Shown here in pieces: positions 1-9,177 of a stretch of 64,000 nucleotides of DNA. Made by a program: the position numbers and the translations under genes. How positions within the stretch are numbered: the first letter of the stretch is position 1; every line of letters begins with the position of its first letter. Under the pieces are notes generated by a model. The model did not search any database. It saw nothing but the letters and a program-made list of their open reading frames with translations, and was not told the origin of the DNA. The stretch comes from CAVVYW01 sp963752605 (lineage in GTDB: Bacteria > Actinomycetota > Thermoleophilia > Solirubrobacterales > 70-9): contig CAVVYW010000006.1 of NCBI GenBank assembly GCA_963752605.1, positions 124,001 through 188,000 of the forward strand. Reading direction: 5' to 3'.

Positions 1-10
1 TCCGGAACAC

Positions 11-54
11 GAGCGGGACGCGGCCCCTCCCTCGCCGCGTCCCGCTCAGCTTTT
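11..54 (+). terminator. Rho-independent terminator of an upstream gene outside the window
   Basis: A perfect 14-bp inverted repeat (11-24 and 34-47) with a 9-nt loop is followed by a short T run at 51-54. The T run is downstream on the plus strand, so it would end transcription coming from the left, before the MFS gene. Confidence 0.7.
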
Positions 55-95
55 CCGGCGCCGCGCACGGCCCGGTGGGCTAGAAACTCCTTGAG

Positions 96-1805
96 ATGTC
101 AGGCCGGGCCGAGATCGGGGGCTGGCAGCGCGTGGCGCTGGCGGTGGCGGCCGGTCTGGCTCTGGCCGACTCATCGATCGTCACCCTCGGCCTCCCCTCC
201 ATCCTGGTCGAGCTCGACGCGACCGTCGAGGGGGTCGCGCTGGTGCTGGGTGTGTACACGGCCGTCCTGGCGATTGCGGTGCTCCCGGCGGCGGGGCTCG
301 CCCGCCGGATCGGCAGCGAGCGCCTGGGCGCGGCCGGGATCGGGCTGTTCATCGCCGCCTCGCTCGCCTGCGGGCTCTCGGACTCACTCGGCCTGCTGCT
401 CTTCCTTCGCGGCGTGCAGGCAGTGGGAGGCGCCGCGGCGCTGGTCGCCGTGTTCGGGCTGCTCGACGGCGGCTCCCCGGGCACCGGGCGAAGGCTATGG
501 GTGGCGGCGTCGGTGTTCGGCGTGGCGGTCGGTCCAGCGCTCGGCGGGGCACTGACGCAGCTCTTCGACTGGCGGGCGATCTTTCTCGCCCAGGTCCCGC
601 TCGCCGCGCCCGGAGGGCTGGTGGCGCTCCGCGCGGCGCTGCGGGCCGCGCCCGTCCCCGCGGGCGAGGAGCCCGCGGCGCCCGAGCCCGCCTCCCCACG
701 CCCTGCGCTACGGCCCGCGATCGCCCTCGGGCTGCTCTCGGCGGCCCTGACCGCCGTCATCTTCCTGGTGGTGCTGCTGCTGGTCTCGGGCTGGAGCATC
801 GAGCCGCTCACCGCTGCGCTCGCGGTCAGCGTGCTCCCGGCCGCGGCGCTGGCGGCCTCGCGGATCAGCGGCGAGCCCGAGACCCGGGCCGTGGCCGGCT
901 GCCTGCTGGTCGCCGGCGGGGTCGGCTGCCTCGCGCTCCTGCCCTCCGCCTCGGCGTGGTGGACCGTGATTCCCCAGGTCCTGGCCGGCGCCGGGATGGG
1001 GATGGCGCTGCCCGCGCTGGCCGGAGAGCTGCTCCCCGAGCGCAGCCGGAGCCAGGCGGCGCGGCTGCTCTCGATCCGCCACGCCGGCATCGCGCTGGCG
1101 CTCGCGGCCCTTGCACCGTTGATCTCCGCCAGCCTCGACTCGACGATCGCCGACGCGCGCGAGCAGGGAACCGCGGCACTGCTCGACGCCCGGCTGCCCC
1201 CGGAGTCCAAGCTCGCGCTCGCGCCGCAGATCTTCGCGGGCATCAACACCGACGACCCCCGCGGGCAGCTCGAACGCGACCTCGAGGACGCCCGGGAGAG
1301 CCTCGACGAGCCCGATCAGGCGGCTGAGCTGGACGGTCTCGGCGACCGACTCGACGACGTCGTCACCGGGGCGGTGCGCTCCGCGTTCAGGGCGACCTTC
1401 GTGGTCACCGCCGCGCTGGCGCTGGCAGCGGCGCTGGTCCTGCTCTGGGGAGCCCTCGCCCCCGCCCGGGGAGTTCGCCGGATCGCGATCACGATGGCTG
1501 GGGCGGCGGCGATCGCGGCGACGGCCGCGTACGGCGTCGCCTTCGCCGACTCCGAGCGCGAGACGGTCAAGATCGAGGACCCCTGCACCGTCGACCGCGA
1601 CCTCCCCGAGACCGGCGGCCTCGGCGGCTTCCTCCAGGACCGCTCGCTCGAGGCGCTCGATCGGGCCGCGTGCGAATTCGGCTCCAGCCGCGAGGAGCTG
1701 CTGCTGGCGCTGTTCGACGACGAGCGGCGCGACGAGTTCGAGTCCGAGCACGGAGAGGACCCGCGCTCCCTCACCGAGCTCGGTCCGGCGCTGCTCGGCC
1801 TATAG
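96..1805 (+). CDS. MFS transporter (drug:H+ antiporter type)
   Basis: A 569-residue membrane protein with about 12-13 hydrophobic segments, from residue 12 to about 490. The pattern fits a major facilitator superfamily exporter of the EmrB/QacA (DHA2) kind. An ADSS sequence in the first helix and a basic loop after helix 2 match the family. Two parts are unusual. A charged, probably extracytoplasmic loop of about 85 residues (roughly 345-430, rich in Asp/Glu/Arg) precedes the penultimate helix. A soluble tail of about 75 residues with two Cys follows the last helix. Substrate cannot be inferred. The gene stands alone, with a terminator upstream and a separate ribosome binding site for the next gene. 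The ATG at 96 is the only start that keeps helix 1 complete. Confidence 0.85.
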   Translation: MSGRAEIGGWQRVALAVAAGLALADSSIVTLGLPSILVELDATVEGVALVLGVYTAVLAIAVLPAAGLARRIGSERLGAAGIGLFIAASLACGLSDSLGLLLFLRGVQAVGGAAALVAVFGLLDGGSPGTGRRLWVAASVFGVAVGPALGGALTQLFDWRAIFLAQVPLAAPGGLVALRAALRAAPVPAGEEPAAPEPASPRPALRPAIALGLLSAALTAVIFLVVLLLVSGWSIEPLTAALAVSVLPAAALAASRISGEPETRAVAGCLLVAGGVGCLALLPSASAWWTVIPQVLAGAGMGMALPALAGELLPERSRSQAARLLSIRHAGIALALAALAPLISASLDSTIADAREQGTAALLDARLPPESKLALAPQIFAGINTDDPRGQLERDLEDARESLDEPDQAAELDGLGDRLDDVVTGAVRSAFRATFVVTAALALAAALVLLWGALAPARGVRRIAITMAGAAAIAATAAYGVAFADSERETVKIEDPCTVDRDLPETGGLGGFLQDRSLEALDRAACEFGSSREELLLALFDDERRDEFESEHGEDPRSLTELGPALLGL

Positions 1806-1873
1806 CGGGTGGCTCACCAGCCAGGGATTTGGGTAAGAATCCCCGCGCTCACCAACTAAGAAGGAGACGGACT

Positions 1874-2710
1874 TTGGGACTGCTGGATGGAAAGAGCGCG
1901 ATCATCACCGGCTCGGCGCGGGGCATCGGCCGCGCGACAGCGGAGCTGTTCTGCTCCGAGGGCGCCAAGGTGCTGATCAACGACCTCGACGGCGACGTCG
2001 CCGAGGAGGCCTCTAAGGAGATCGACGGCGAGACGGCCGTGTTCGCCGGCGACCTGACCAAGGAGGGCGCCTGCGACGACCTGGTGAAGGCCGCGATCGA
2101 CGCCTTTGGGCAGGTCGACATCCTGGTCAACAACGCCGGCTACACCTGGGACGGGGTCGTCCACCGGATGACCGACGAGCAGTTCCAGGCGATGATCGAC
2201 ATCCACACGATCGTCCCGTTCCGGATGATCCGTGCGCTCGCCCCCTCCTGGCGCGAGGCGGCCAAGTCCGAGAAGGAGAAGGGCGAGGAGGTCTTCCGCA
2301 AGATCGTCAACGTCACCTCGATCTCGGGGACGATGGGGAACGCCGGGCAGGCCAACTACTCCTCCGGTAAGGCCGGCGTCACGGGCCTGACAAAGACGAT
2401 CGCCAAGGAGTGGGGCCAGTTCAAGGTCAACTGCAACGCGGTCGCGTTCGGGTTCGTCGAGACCCGGCTCACCCAGGCGAAGGAGAAGGGCGAGAAGATC
2501 CAGGCCGCGGGCGACAGCGAGGAGCAGGTCGAGCTGGGCATCCCCGAGCAGATGCGCACCATGGCCTCGATGATGATCCCGCTCGGCCGCCCGGCTCAGC
2601 CCGAGGAGGCCGCCGGTCCGGTGCTCTTCCTCTGCTCAGATTTCGCGAACTACATCCACGGCCAGGTGATCAACGTCACCGGCGGCCAGTTCACGGGGAT
2701 GTACACCTAG
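1874..2710 (+). CDS. SDR family oxidoreductase (FabG-like)
   Basis: A 278-residue short-chain dehydrogenase/reductase. It has the N-terminal nucleotide-binding glycine motif (TGSARGIG, near residue 15), the NNAG motif, a catalytic Ser in the VTSIS region and a YSSGK active-site Tyr/Lys pair. All catalytic residues are present, so NAD(P)-dependent oxidoreduction of a hydroxy/keto acyl or related substrate is likely. I chose the TTG start at 1874 because AAGGAG at 1861-1866 lies 7 nt upstream and the protein then begins directly with the Rossmann strand; a longer frame from 1670 would overlap the MFS gene. The central insert rich in Lys/Glu (about residues 130-140) resembles SDRs linked to polyketide or fatty acid metabolism. 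The exact substrate is unknown. Confidence 0.88.
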   Translation: MGLLDGKSAIITGSARGIGRATAELFCSEGAKVLINDLDGDVAEEASKEIDGETAVFAGDLTKEGACDDLVKAAIDAFGQVDILVNNAGYTWDGVVHRMTDEQFQAMIDIHTIVPFRMIRALAPSWREAAKSEKEKGEEVFRKIVNVTSISGTMGNAGQANYSSGKAGVTGLTKTIAKEWGQFKVNCNAVAFGFVETRLTQAKEKGEKIQAAGDSEEQVELGIPEQMRTMASMMIPLGRPAQPEEAAGPVLFLCSDFANYIHGQVINVTGGQFTGMYT

Positions 2711-2717
2711 CGGGTAG

Positions 2718-4157
2718 CTACTTCCGCTTCTTCTTGACGCACTTGCCCTTCTTGAGCTTCCGGCCCTTCTTGCAGCGCTTCTTCTTGGGCGGAGTCGCGG
2801 TCGGCGCCTGAGGAGCAAGCGTCGGCGGAGCCGACGAGGCGGCCACCGCAAGCACGGCCGTGCCCTGGCTTGGATCGTGGAGGTTGTCGCCCGGATACGC
2901 GGCGGTGACCTGCTGGAGCCCCGCGCCGGTGGGCGTATAGGTGACCGGGCAGCTCGCCTGGCTGCCGCTGACCATCATCAGCGTGCAGTTGCCGCCGACG
3001 CCGGATGCGCCCGAGAGGTTCACGATGCCGCTGGGCGTGTCGGGACTCGGTGAGGTGTCGGTCACCGTCACCGTGCAGTTGCTGCCGCCCGACCCCACCA
3101 CCAGGGATGACGGTGAGCAGGTGACGCCGGTCGTGGTGCCGTTGGCCAGCTCGTCGGCGCCGATGTCGGGATTCGCGCCCAAATCGCGGGTCTGGCCGTC
3201 GATGTCGAAGGCTCCCAGGGCGACGGTATCGGTGCCTTGATCGGTCGTGCCGCCGGAGGCGCCCGTCTGGTGGAAGTCGCCGTTGGCGGCATCCCGGAAG
3301 ACCGGGTCCGCAGTCTCGTTGTTCAGCGTGCCAGGATCGGTGACGGTTCCGTTGCCGACCTCGTTCTGGGTCTCGTAGTTCGAGAAGTCGAGGTCGACGG
3401 TCGCCGAGGTGCCGCCGCCGACCGCCTCCGCGTCGAACCCGGCCCCACGGGCGATCACGTTGCGGCCGTTGAGCGTCGCGTTCGAGTTCGCGCCGCCGGC
3501 TCCGGCCTGGACACCGACTCCGCCGGTGCCGCTCGCGATCGCGGTGACGTTCCGCAGGGTGGCAGTCCCGGAGAAAGTCGGACCCCGACTGATCCGAGCG
3601 GCGACGGCGCCGTCTCCCTCCGCCCAGCAGACGCTGTCGCGAATCGTCCCGGAGACGTCGCAGGCCACGGTGTTATCGAGGGTGGCGTGAACGAAGACCC
3701 GCTCTGCCAGATCGGTGGACTGCTCGACCTGTAGTAGTTGCGTCGGGGAGCTTCCGGTTTCGACGATCGTCACATCCCGGATGGTGCCGCGCACCACCAC
3801 GCCCGCGATTGTTGGCGCACTGAGGGCGACGTTGATCTGCGGACGGGCGCCTGGGGCCCCGTGGACGGTGATGGCCCCGAAGGACGTCTCCAGAAAGGTG
3901 AGGTCGTCGGTGAGGTTGTAGGTGCCGGGGCGGAGCGTCACATCGTCCCCGCTGACCGCGACGACCTCGACCGCACGCTCGATGGTGCAGGGATTCATCG
4001 CATCCGTACACGGGTTGGTCGCGATAGCGTCATTTCCAGTGGGCGAGGCGAACAGGTTCGCGGCGCTTGCCGGCGCAGCGCCAATCAGCGAAACGGCGCT
4101 GACGGCACAGATCGCGGCGAGGGTCCACCGTACTTTCTCCCTAGCCCTCCCAAACAC
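2718..4157 (-). CDS. Secreted beta-helix/Ig-like repeat protein with Lys-rich tail
   Basis: About 479 residues, secreted. The N-terminus has a signal peptide (basic start, hydrophobic core, then ASA before the cleavage site, about residues 1-30). The middle carries repeated strands with Asn/Thr/Gly turns typical of right-handed parallel beta-helix surface proteins. It is followed by an Ig-like domain with two Cys pairs (about residues 330-430). The last 25 residues are almost all Lys with two Cys (from KKKRCKKGRK on). No catalytic motif is evident, so adhesion, wall binding or polysaccharide binding is only a guess. The GTG at 4157 is chosen because it gives a normal signal peptide; no clear Shine-Dalgarno is visible, and the frame stays open to 4352. 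It is convergent with the SDR gene, 7 nt away. Confidence 0.7.
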   Translation of the reverse strand: MFGRAREKVRWTLAAICAVSAVSLIGAAPASAANLFASPTGNDAIATNPCTDAMNPCTIERAVEVVAVSGDDVTLRPGTYNLTDDLTFLETSFGAITVHGAPGARPQINVALSAPTIAGVVVRGTIRDVTIVETGSSPTQLLQVEQSTDLAERVFVHATLDNTVACDVSGTIRDSVCWAEGDGAVAARISRGPTFSGTATLRNVTAIASGTGGVGVQAGAGGANSNATLNGRNVIARGAGFDAEAVGGGTSATVDLDFSNYETQNEVGNGTVTDPGTLNNETADPVFRDAANGDFHQTGASGGTTDQGTDTVALGAFDIDGQTRDLGANPDIGADELANGTTTGVTCSPSSLVVGSGGSNCTVTVTDTSPSPDTPSGIVNLSGASGVGGNCTLMMVSGSQASCPVTYTPTGAGLQQVTAAYPGDNLHDPSQGTAVLAVAASSAPPTLAPQAPTATPPKKKRCKKGRKLKKGKCVKKKRK

Positions 4158-4279
4158 AGGGGCGGAGATTACCGTCGAAATAGCCTGTTGTGAATGCCCA
4201 AAAGTTGGGAGGTCTGGCTCCCATCGGGTCCGCTTGGAACCGGCGCGAGGCCGGTTTCCAGGCACTAATCTCGGCGCCG

Positions 4280-7024
4280 ATGCTTGGGGAACGCATCGCC
4301 CGGGCGGTGGCACGCGCGGTCGTGGTGACCGCGCTCGTATTGCTGCTGCCAACGGCAGGCGCGAACGCCGCCCTGCCCAGCGTCAGCTCGGGCGAGCGCC
4401 CGGGCCCGCCGATCCTCTACGCGCCGGCCCCGGCCGCCCCGCAGCTCTCGGTCGCGGCTCCATTCTCAGCTCCTCCCCTGCTGGTCTCCGGAACCGACGC
4501 CTACCGAGACGGCGACTACGTCTACCAGGACTACCTGTTCGACGACCGGGGCGCCGACACCTCGCCCGGGGTGGGCAGCAGGCCGGAGTCCTCGGACCAG
4601 ACCTTCTCCCCGCCGGCCGGTGACGTCCAGTACCCGACGGCAGCGCGCTTCGCGGGCAACGCCGCAGACCTGGTCGAGTTCCGCGTCACGAGGACCGCGG
4701 ACGCGGTCGTCTACAGGATCACGCTGAACTCGATCGCCAACGCCGACGACACCGTTGTCGGGATCGGGATCGACACCGACCGCAGCGGCGGCGCCACCGT
4801 CCCGTGGCCCAACGGCGCCGGGGTGAGCTCCCCTGGCCTCGACCAGTTCATCACCGCCTGGGGAACCGGAGGCGAGGTGACGGCCCTTCCGGGCGGCGCC
4901 ACCACGGCGCTGCCCGACGGCTCAGTCGCGATCGACTCGACCACCAAGCAGATGACGATCAGCGTGCCGCGGACGACCATCGACCCCGGCACCGGGATCT
5001 GGCGTTACGTGGCGGGCACGGGCCTCTGGAACATGGCCGGGCACACCTGGAAGACGCCCTCGACCTCAACCTCCCCGAGCGCCGAGCAGCCAGCGTCGGG
5101 CAGCAGCACGAACGGCGCACCGGCCGTCTTCAACCTCGCCTTCCGCTTCGACGAGCCGCAGGACGGCGATCCTGCCCCCGACCCGCCCTACACCACGGGG
5201 CCGGGAGTCGGCAACTGGTACGAGGACAAGCAGGCCCTGGCCCTGGACAACGGCACGACTGCGCCCAGCGGAGTCGGGGCTCCACCTGCTGGGGGAGGCG
5301 ACTTCCACGCGGATGTCGACTTCTCCAAGCTCGAGGCCGCCACCGACGAGGACGTCCACGCGCCGGGCATGACCCAAGCCCGGATCATGGCGTCGGGGCT
5401 CGGCCTGCCACAGGGAGTGAAGAGCCCCTTCACCTTTCCGGAGTACGGCGGACAGCTCCAGCCGTACGTGCTGCGGGTTCCGGCCACGCTTCCTTCCGGC
5501 CCGGCGGGCCTGACCCTCGCCCTGCACTCCCTCGGCGCCACCTACACCCAGTTCGCGGTCTTCTCCCCCAACCAGCTGGTCCAATTCGGGGACGAGCGGG
5601 ACAACCTCGTGGCGACCCCGCTCGCGCACGGACCGGACGGCTGGTACCACGACCAGGGCGAGTCAAGCGTCTTCGAGGTCTGGGCCGACGTCAACCGCCA
5701 CTTCGACCTCGATCCCGATCGCAGCTACGTGAGCGGGTACTCGATGGGCGGCTACGGCACCTACAAGCTCGGGGTCGAGTACCCGGACCTCTGGGCCCGC
5801 GCGTTCACCACCGTCGGCCCGCCCGGGGAAGGGATCTGGGTTCCGCCCGGAGACCCGACCTCCGGTCCGGAGACGCTGACGCACGACCTGCTCGAGAACG
5901 TGCGCTGGGTGCCCTACCTGAACTGGGCCGGTAGCACCGACGAGCTGGTGCCGGTCCCCGGACCAATCGCCCAGCAGCAGCGATTCGACGAGCTCGGACT
6001 GCGCAGCAGCCTCGTCGTGTTCTTCCCGTCCGACCACTTCGCCCTGGCGATCCTGGACGCGTGGGATTCCGCCGCCGAGTTCCTCGGTGATGCCACTGTC
6101 ACCCACGACCCGAGCCGGGTGGACTACGCCTTCTTCCCGGCAGCCGACCGCCCGGACCAGGGGCTGGTTCATAACCACGCCTACTGGGTGTCGGAGCTCG
6201 AGGCGCGCGACACCTCAGCTGGCGACGGCGCACGGGCGGAGATCTCGGCGCGCAGCTTGGCCTACGGAGAGGCGGACCCGACCACCGCCACCTTCGGCGG
6301 CCCCGGCGCGTTGGACAAGGGCCCGCCCCTCAGCTACATCGAGACGGGGACCCAGTGGACCGGGATCCCCGCGGCGGCCGTGGAGAACGCGCTGACCGCG
6401 ACCCTCGAGAACCTCGCGGCCGGCGAGATCGACGGGGTCCGGGCGCGGCTCGACGGGACCAAGGAGCTTCGCGTCGAGGTGACGACGGACGGGTCGTCGC
6501 AGCTCGGGCTGGAGCTGCCCATCCCCGCCGGTACGACGGTGACCAAGCTGGTCGGCGGCGCGGAGGAGCCCGCCCCCGAGGTGACCCTCGAAACCGGCGG
6601 CGCAGAGTTCGACCTCGCCACCGGCACCGCGACCTACCTCTTCCACCCGCCCTCGACCGGTGGAGGGATGGGCGACGGCGGCGGTGGAGGAGGCGGCGGC
6701 GCCGGGCAGCCGGCCGGCGGTTCGCCCGGCATCACCGGCAGCGGGGCGGCGCCTCGCTGTCACGGCAGGACGGCGACGATCGTCGGCACATCCGGCAGCG
6801 ACCGCGGCTCCAAGGCGATTCGCGGCACCTCCGGCAACGACGTGATCGTCGCGCTCGGCGGCAACGACACCGTGCGGGGAGGTGGCGGCAACGACGTCAT
6901 CTGCGGCAGCCCCGGGAACGACAGGCTCGGAGGGGGTGGCGCCGACGACACCTGCTACGGCGGACCCGGCCGCGACGCGATCGCGGTCAGCTGCGAGGTG
7001 GCGCGCAGCCCGCGGCGGCGCTAG
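4280..7024 (+). CDS. Large secreted esterase/depolymerase with calcium-binding repeats
   Basis: A 914-residue secreted protein. Order of parts: a signal peptide ending in ANA (about residues 1-30); a beta-rich module (about 100-270) resembling the accessory binding domains of secreted glucan hydrolases; an alpha/beta hydrolase domain with the nucleophile elbow GYSMGG (Ser near residue 488) and a likely HxF histidine further on; a Gly-rich linker; and a C-terminal block of RTX-type GGNDxxxGG repeats (about 850-905) that would bind calcium. The organization resembles PHB-depolymerase-like or feruloyl-esterase-like secreted hydrolases. The ATG at 4280 gives a clean signal peptide; the frame stays open to 4190. 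It is divergent from the beta-helix gene, so the two surface proteins share a roughly 120-bp promoter region. The substrate is unknown. Confidence 0.8.
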   Translation: MLGERIARAVARAVVVTALVLLLPTAGANAALPSVSSGERPGPPILYAPAPAAPQLSVAAPFSAPPLLVSGTDAYRDGDYVYQDYLFDDRGADTSPGVGSRPESSDQTFSPPAGDVQYPTAARFAGNAADLVEFRVTRTADAVVYRITLNSIANADDTVVGIGIDTDRSGGATVPWPNGAGVSSPGLDQFITAWGTGGEVTALPGGATTALPDGSVAIDSTTKQMTISVPRTTIDPGTGIWRYVAGTGLWNMAGHTWKTPSTSTSPSAEQPASGSSTNGAPAVFNLAFRFDEPQDGDPAPDPPYTTGPGVGNWYEDKQALALDNGTTAPSGVGAPPAGGGDFHADVDFSKLEAATDEDVHAPGMTQARIMASGLGLPQGVKSPFTFPEYGGQLQPYVLRVPATLPSGPAGLTLALHSLGATYTQFAVFSPNQLVQFGDERDNLVATPLAHGPDGWYHDQGESSVFEVWADVNRHFDLDPDRSYVSGYSMGGYGTYKLGVEYPDLWARAFTTVGPPGEGIWVPPGDPTSGPETLTHDLLENVRWVPYLNWAGSTDELVPVPGPIAQQQRFDELGLRSSLVVFFPSDHFALAILDAWDSAAEFLGDATVTHDPSRVDYAFFPAADRPDQGLVHNHAYWVSELEARDTSAGDGARAEISARSLAYGEADPTTATFGGPGALDKGPPLSYIETGTQWTGIPAAAVENALTATLENLAAGEIDGVRARLDGTKELRVEVTTDGSSQLGLELPIPAGTTVTKLVGGAEEPAPEVTLETGGAEFDLATGTATYLFHPPSTGGGMGDGGGGGGGGAGQPAGGSPGITGSGAAPRCHGRTATIVGTSGSDRGSKAIRGTSGNDVIVALGGNDTVRGGGGNDVICGSPGNDRLGGGGADDTCYGGPGRDAIAVSCEVARSPRRR

Positions 7025-7033
7025 GGTCGGCCC

Positions 7034-7294
7034 ATGGCGGTGAAGCTCCATCGCTGCAAGCTCACCTGGCTGAAGATGGACAGCCACGCCTGCTGGCGCG
7101 TGCAGAAGGCGCTGGACGAGAAGGGCATCTCCTACGAGGTCGTCACCCACTCGATGCTGCGCCCGCGCCGGCACGAGATCAAGGAGATGACTGGACAGGA
7201 GGCCCTCCCCGTGCTCGAGCTCCAGGACCGCCGGGCGATCCGCGAGGAGTCGAAGGACCTAGCCGCGAAGATCCGCGCGGGCGAGCTGCCCTAG
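7034..7294 (+). CDS. Glutaredoxin/GST N-terminal-like thioredoxin-fold protein
   Basis: An 86-residue protein with the secondary-structure pattern of a glutaredoxin or GST N-terminal domain: a beta-alpha-beta start, a cis-Pro-like LPVLE segment near residue 59 and a final helix. The usual CxxC is absent. Cys occurs at residue 8 (HRCKLTW) and residue 20 (HACWRV), so redox activity of the classic type is doubtful. It follows the esterase gene by 9 nt and its stop overlaps the convergent SDR stop. Function unknown; small GST-N-like proteins of this kind are common in actinobacteria. Confidence 0.7.
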   Translation: MAVKLHRCKLTWLKMDSHACWRVQKALDEKGISYEVVTHSMLRPRRHEIKEMTGQEALPVLELQDRRAIREESKDLAAKIRAGELP

Positions 7295-8157
7295 CCCTTC
7301 CGCCGCTCCTCGGCCAGGGGTTGTTCCCGGCCCTCACCCGCCGCGCCACCGGGCGGCCAGCTGCCGAACCAGTTGTCCCGCGCCCCGTCGATCGTCAGCA
7401 CGCAGCCCGAGAAGAAGTCGCCGGCCGGCGAGGCGAGGAAGGCGAGTAGCCAGGCCATCTCCTCTTCCGTCCCGAGCCGGCCCAGGGGGACGGTGTTGGC
7501 GACGTTGTCCACCACCGCCTTCGGGTACTTGGTCCGCAGCGTCTCGGTGTCGAACTGGCCGACGGCGACGGCCACCAACCGGATGCCGAAGCGCGCCCAC
7601 TCCACCGACAGCGTGCGCATCATGTTCTCGACCGCGGCCCGGGCCGCACCGGTGTGGACCATGCCCGGGAAGCCCATGTGCGGGGAGACCGTGAGGCTGA
7701 GGACCTTGCCATCTTGCTGAGGGATGAACGCCTTGGTCGCCGCGGCGTGGGTCATCTGCCAGGTCCCCTGAACATTCAGCTCGATCACGGTGCGAAAGCC
7801 CTTCGGGCTGATCGCCTCCGCAGGGCTCATGAACTGCCCGCCTGCGTTGTTGACCAGCAGGTCGAGCCGGCCGTGCCGCTCCATCACCCCGTCGAAGAAC
7901 CCGTCCACACCATCCTCGTCGCGGATGTCGAGGGGCTCCGCCTCGGCCTTGCCCCCCGCCTGCGTCACCTCGGCGACCATCTCCTCGAGCGGCTCGGGGC
8001 GGCGCCCGCAGCCGATCACGGTGGCGCCGAGCCCGGAGAGCTCGAGCGCGGTCGCCTTGCCGAGACCGGTCCCGGCACCTGAGACCACGCACACCTTCCC
8101 ACTGAGTAGTCCGGGTGCGAGGATCCGCGAAGTCCGTCCCTCCATCAGCGCCAGCAT
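7291..8157 (-). CDS. SDR oxidoreductase, peroxisomal trans-2-enoyl-CoA reductase-like
   Basis: A 288-residue Rossmann protein with the cofactor motif SGAGTGLGKA (about residue 26), the NNAG motif at 103-106 and a C-terminal VDG-like IDGAR. The canonical YxxxK active site is replaced: Thr169 (after His168) stands at the Tyr position and Arg173 at the Lys position, within HTGAARAA. The same HTGAAR/HSGAAR pattern is known in eukaryotic trans-2-enoyl-CoA reductase (PECR) and related dienoyl-CoA reductases, so acyl-CoA double-bond reduction is more likely than alcohol oxidation. Its stop overlaps that of the convergent thioredoxin-fold gene by 4 nt, and its start lies 32 nt from the divergent hydrolase gene. 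Confidence 0.85.
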   Translation of the reverse strand: MLALMEGRTSRILAPGLLSGKVCVVSGAGTGLGKATALELSGLGATVIGCGRRPEPLEEMVAEVTQAGGKAEAEPLDIRDEDGVDGFFDGVMERHGRLDLLVNNAGGQFMSPAEAISPKGFRTVIELNVQGTWQMTHAAATKAFIPQQDGKVLSLTVSPHMGFPGMVHTGAARAAVENMMRTLSVEWARFGIRLVAVAVGQFDTETLRTKYPKAVVDNVANTVPLGRLGTEEEMAWLLAFLASPAGDFFSGCVLTIDGARDNWFGSWPPGGAAGEGREQPLAEERRKG

Positions 8158-8189
8158 ATGAGGCGGGGTCCGGGACCGCGACTAGGCTC

Positions 8190-9101
8190 ATGGCCGTGAA
8201 GGTGCGGGCGGACGCGATCCCTCTCGACGGGCCGCTTCCGGGGGGCCGGGAGGGCGCCTCGGTCGTGGTCGAGCCGATCGAGGCGGGCAGGGCGATCTTC
8301 GCCCCCGAGTTCTTCGAGAGCGAGGGTGGCCTGTTCGCATGGAAGCGCGCCCTCGGCATCGGCGTGTCGAAGGACGAGTACGTGAAGCTGCCCGTACCCG
8401 CCTACCTCATCCGCCATCCGAGCGCGGGGGCGATCCTGGTGGACACGGGCCTCCACCCCTCGATCGCGCGGAACCCGCGCGACAACATGGGGCGGATCAT
8501 GGCTTCGAACTTCTCGCTCGAGGCCGGACGCGACGTGCCGACCCAGCTCCGCGAGAAAGGACTGAGCGCCGGCGAAATCGAGGTCGTGATCCTCACGCAC
8601 CTCCACCTCGCTCACGCGTCGGCGCTCTCGGAGTTCCCGCAGGCGGTCTTCGTGCTGAGCGAGACCGAGTGGGAGGCGGCGACCACCGGCTCGAGGCCGC
8701 TGCTGCGGGGGTACCGGCCGAAGCACTACGACTTCGCCTTCGACTACCGCACGGTCGACTTCGATGGGGACGAGATCGACTCATACGGGCCGTTCGGCAG
8801 GACCTTCGACCTGTTCGGCGACGGCTCGGTCAGGCTGATCTACACGCCCGGGCACACCGCGGGACACATCTCGGTCGCGGCGCGGCTGCCGCGGCGCGAC
8901 TTCCTGATCACGGCCGACGTGGCCTACACCTGGCGGCAGCTGAACGGTGGGCCCGAGCCCTACCGCGTGGCGGACCGCCACAACTGGCGGCGTTCCCTGC
9001 GGGAGACGCAGGCCTACCGCAAGGCGTATCCATATGCCCTGATCGTCCCCGGGCACGACCCGGAGTTCTGGGCGAAGCTCGACGCGCGCTACGCGGAGTA
9101 G
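8190..9101 (+). CDS. Metallo-beta-lactamase-fold hydrolase with altered metal motif
   Basis: A 303-residue MBL-fold protein of the N-acyl homoserine lactonase-like group (a long N-terminal region before the first strand, then ILVDTG). The signature HxHxDH reads HLHLAH at residues 137-142, so the Asp that normally binds the second metal is Ala141. The remaining ligands look intact: a His in TPGHTAGH, an Asp in ITADVAY and a C-terminal His in PGHDPEF. The substrate may be a lactone or thioester, or the protein may use a single metal. The ATG at 8190 is preferred; an in-frame start at 8115 would run into the divergent SDR gene. Confidence 0.8.
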   Translation: MAVKVRADAIPLDGPLPGGREGASVVVEPIEAGRAIFAPEFFESEGGLFAWKRALGIGVSKDEYVKLPVPAYLIRHPSAGAILVDTGLHPSIARNPRDNMGRIMASNFSLEAGRDVPTQLREKGLSAGEIEVVILTHLHLAHASALSEFPQAVFVLSETEWEAATTGSRPLLRGYRPKHYDFAFDYRTVDFDGDEIDSYGPFGRTFDLFGDGSVRLIYTPGHTAGHISVAARLPRRDFLITADVAYTWRQLNGGPEPYRVADRHNWRRSLRETQAYRKAYPYALIVPGHDPEFWAKLDARYAE

Positions 9102-9175
9102 CGGTCGCGCACCCTGACTTCCTCCACCACGTCCCCATCACGGCGGACGAAGGTGAAGTGCAGGCCGAGCACGGG
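9089..9175 (-). other. Possible coding remnant downstream of plsC
   Basis: On the minus strand, in a frame different from plsC, about 29 codons before the stop at 9089 read like real protein (HFTFVRRDGDVVEEVRV, a plausible beta hairpin). It could be the true plsC end behind a one-base deletion or a leftover of a lost gene. No independent start or ribosome binding site is convincing. Confidence 0.25.
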
Positions 9176-9177
9176 AT

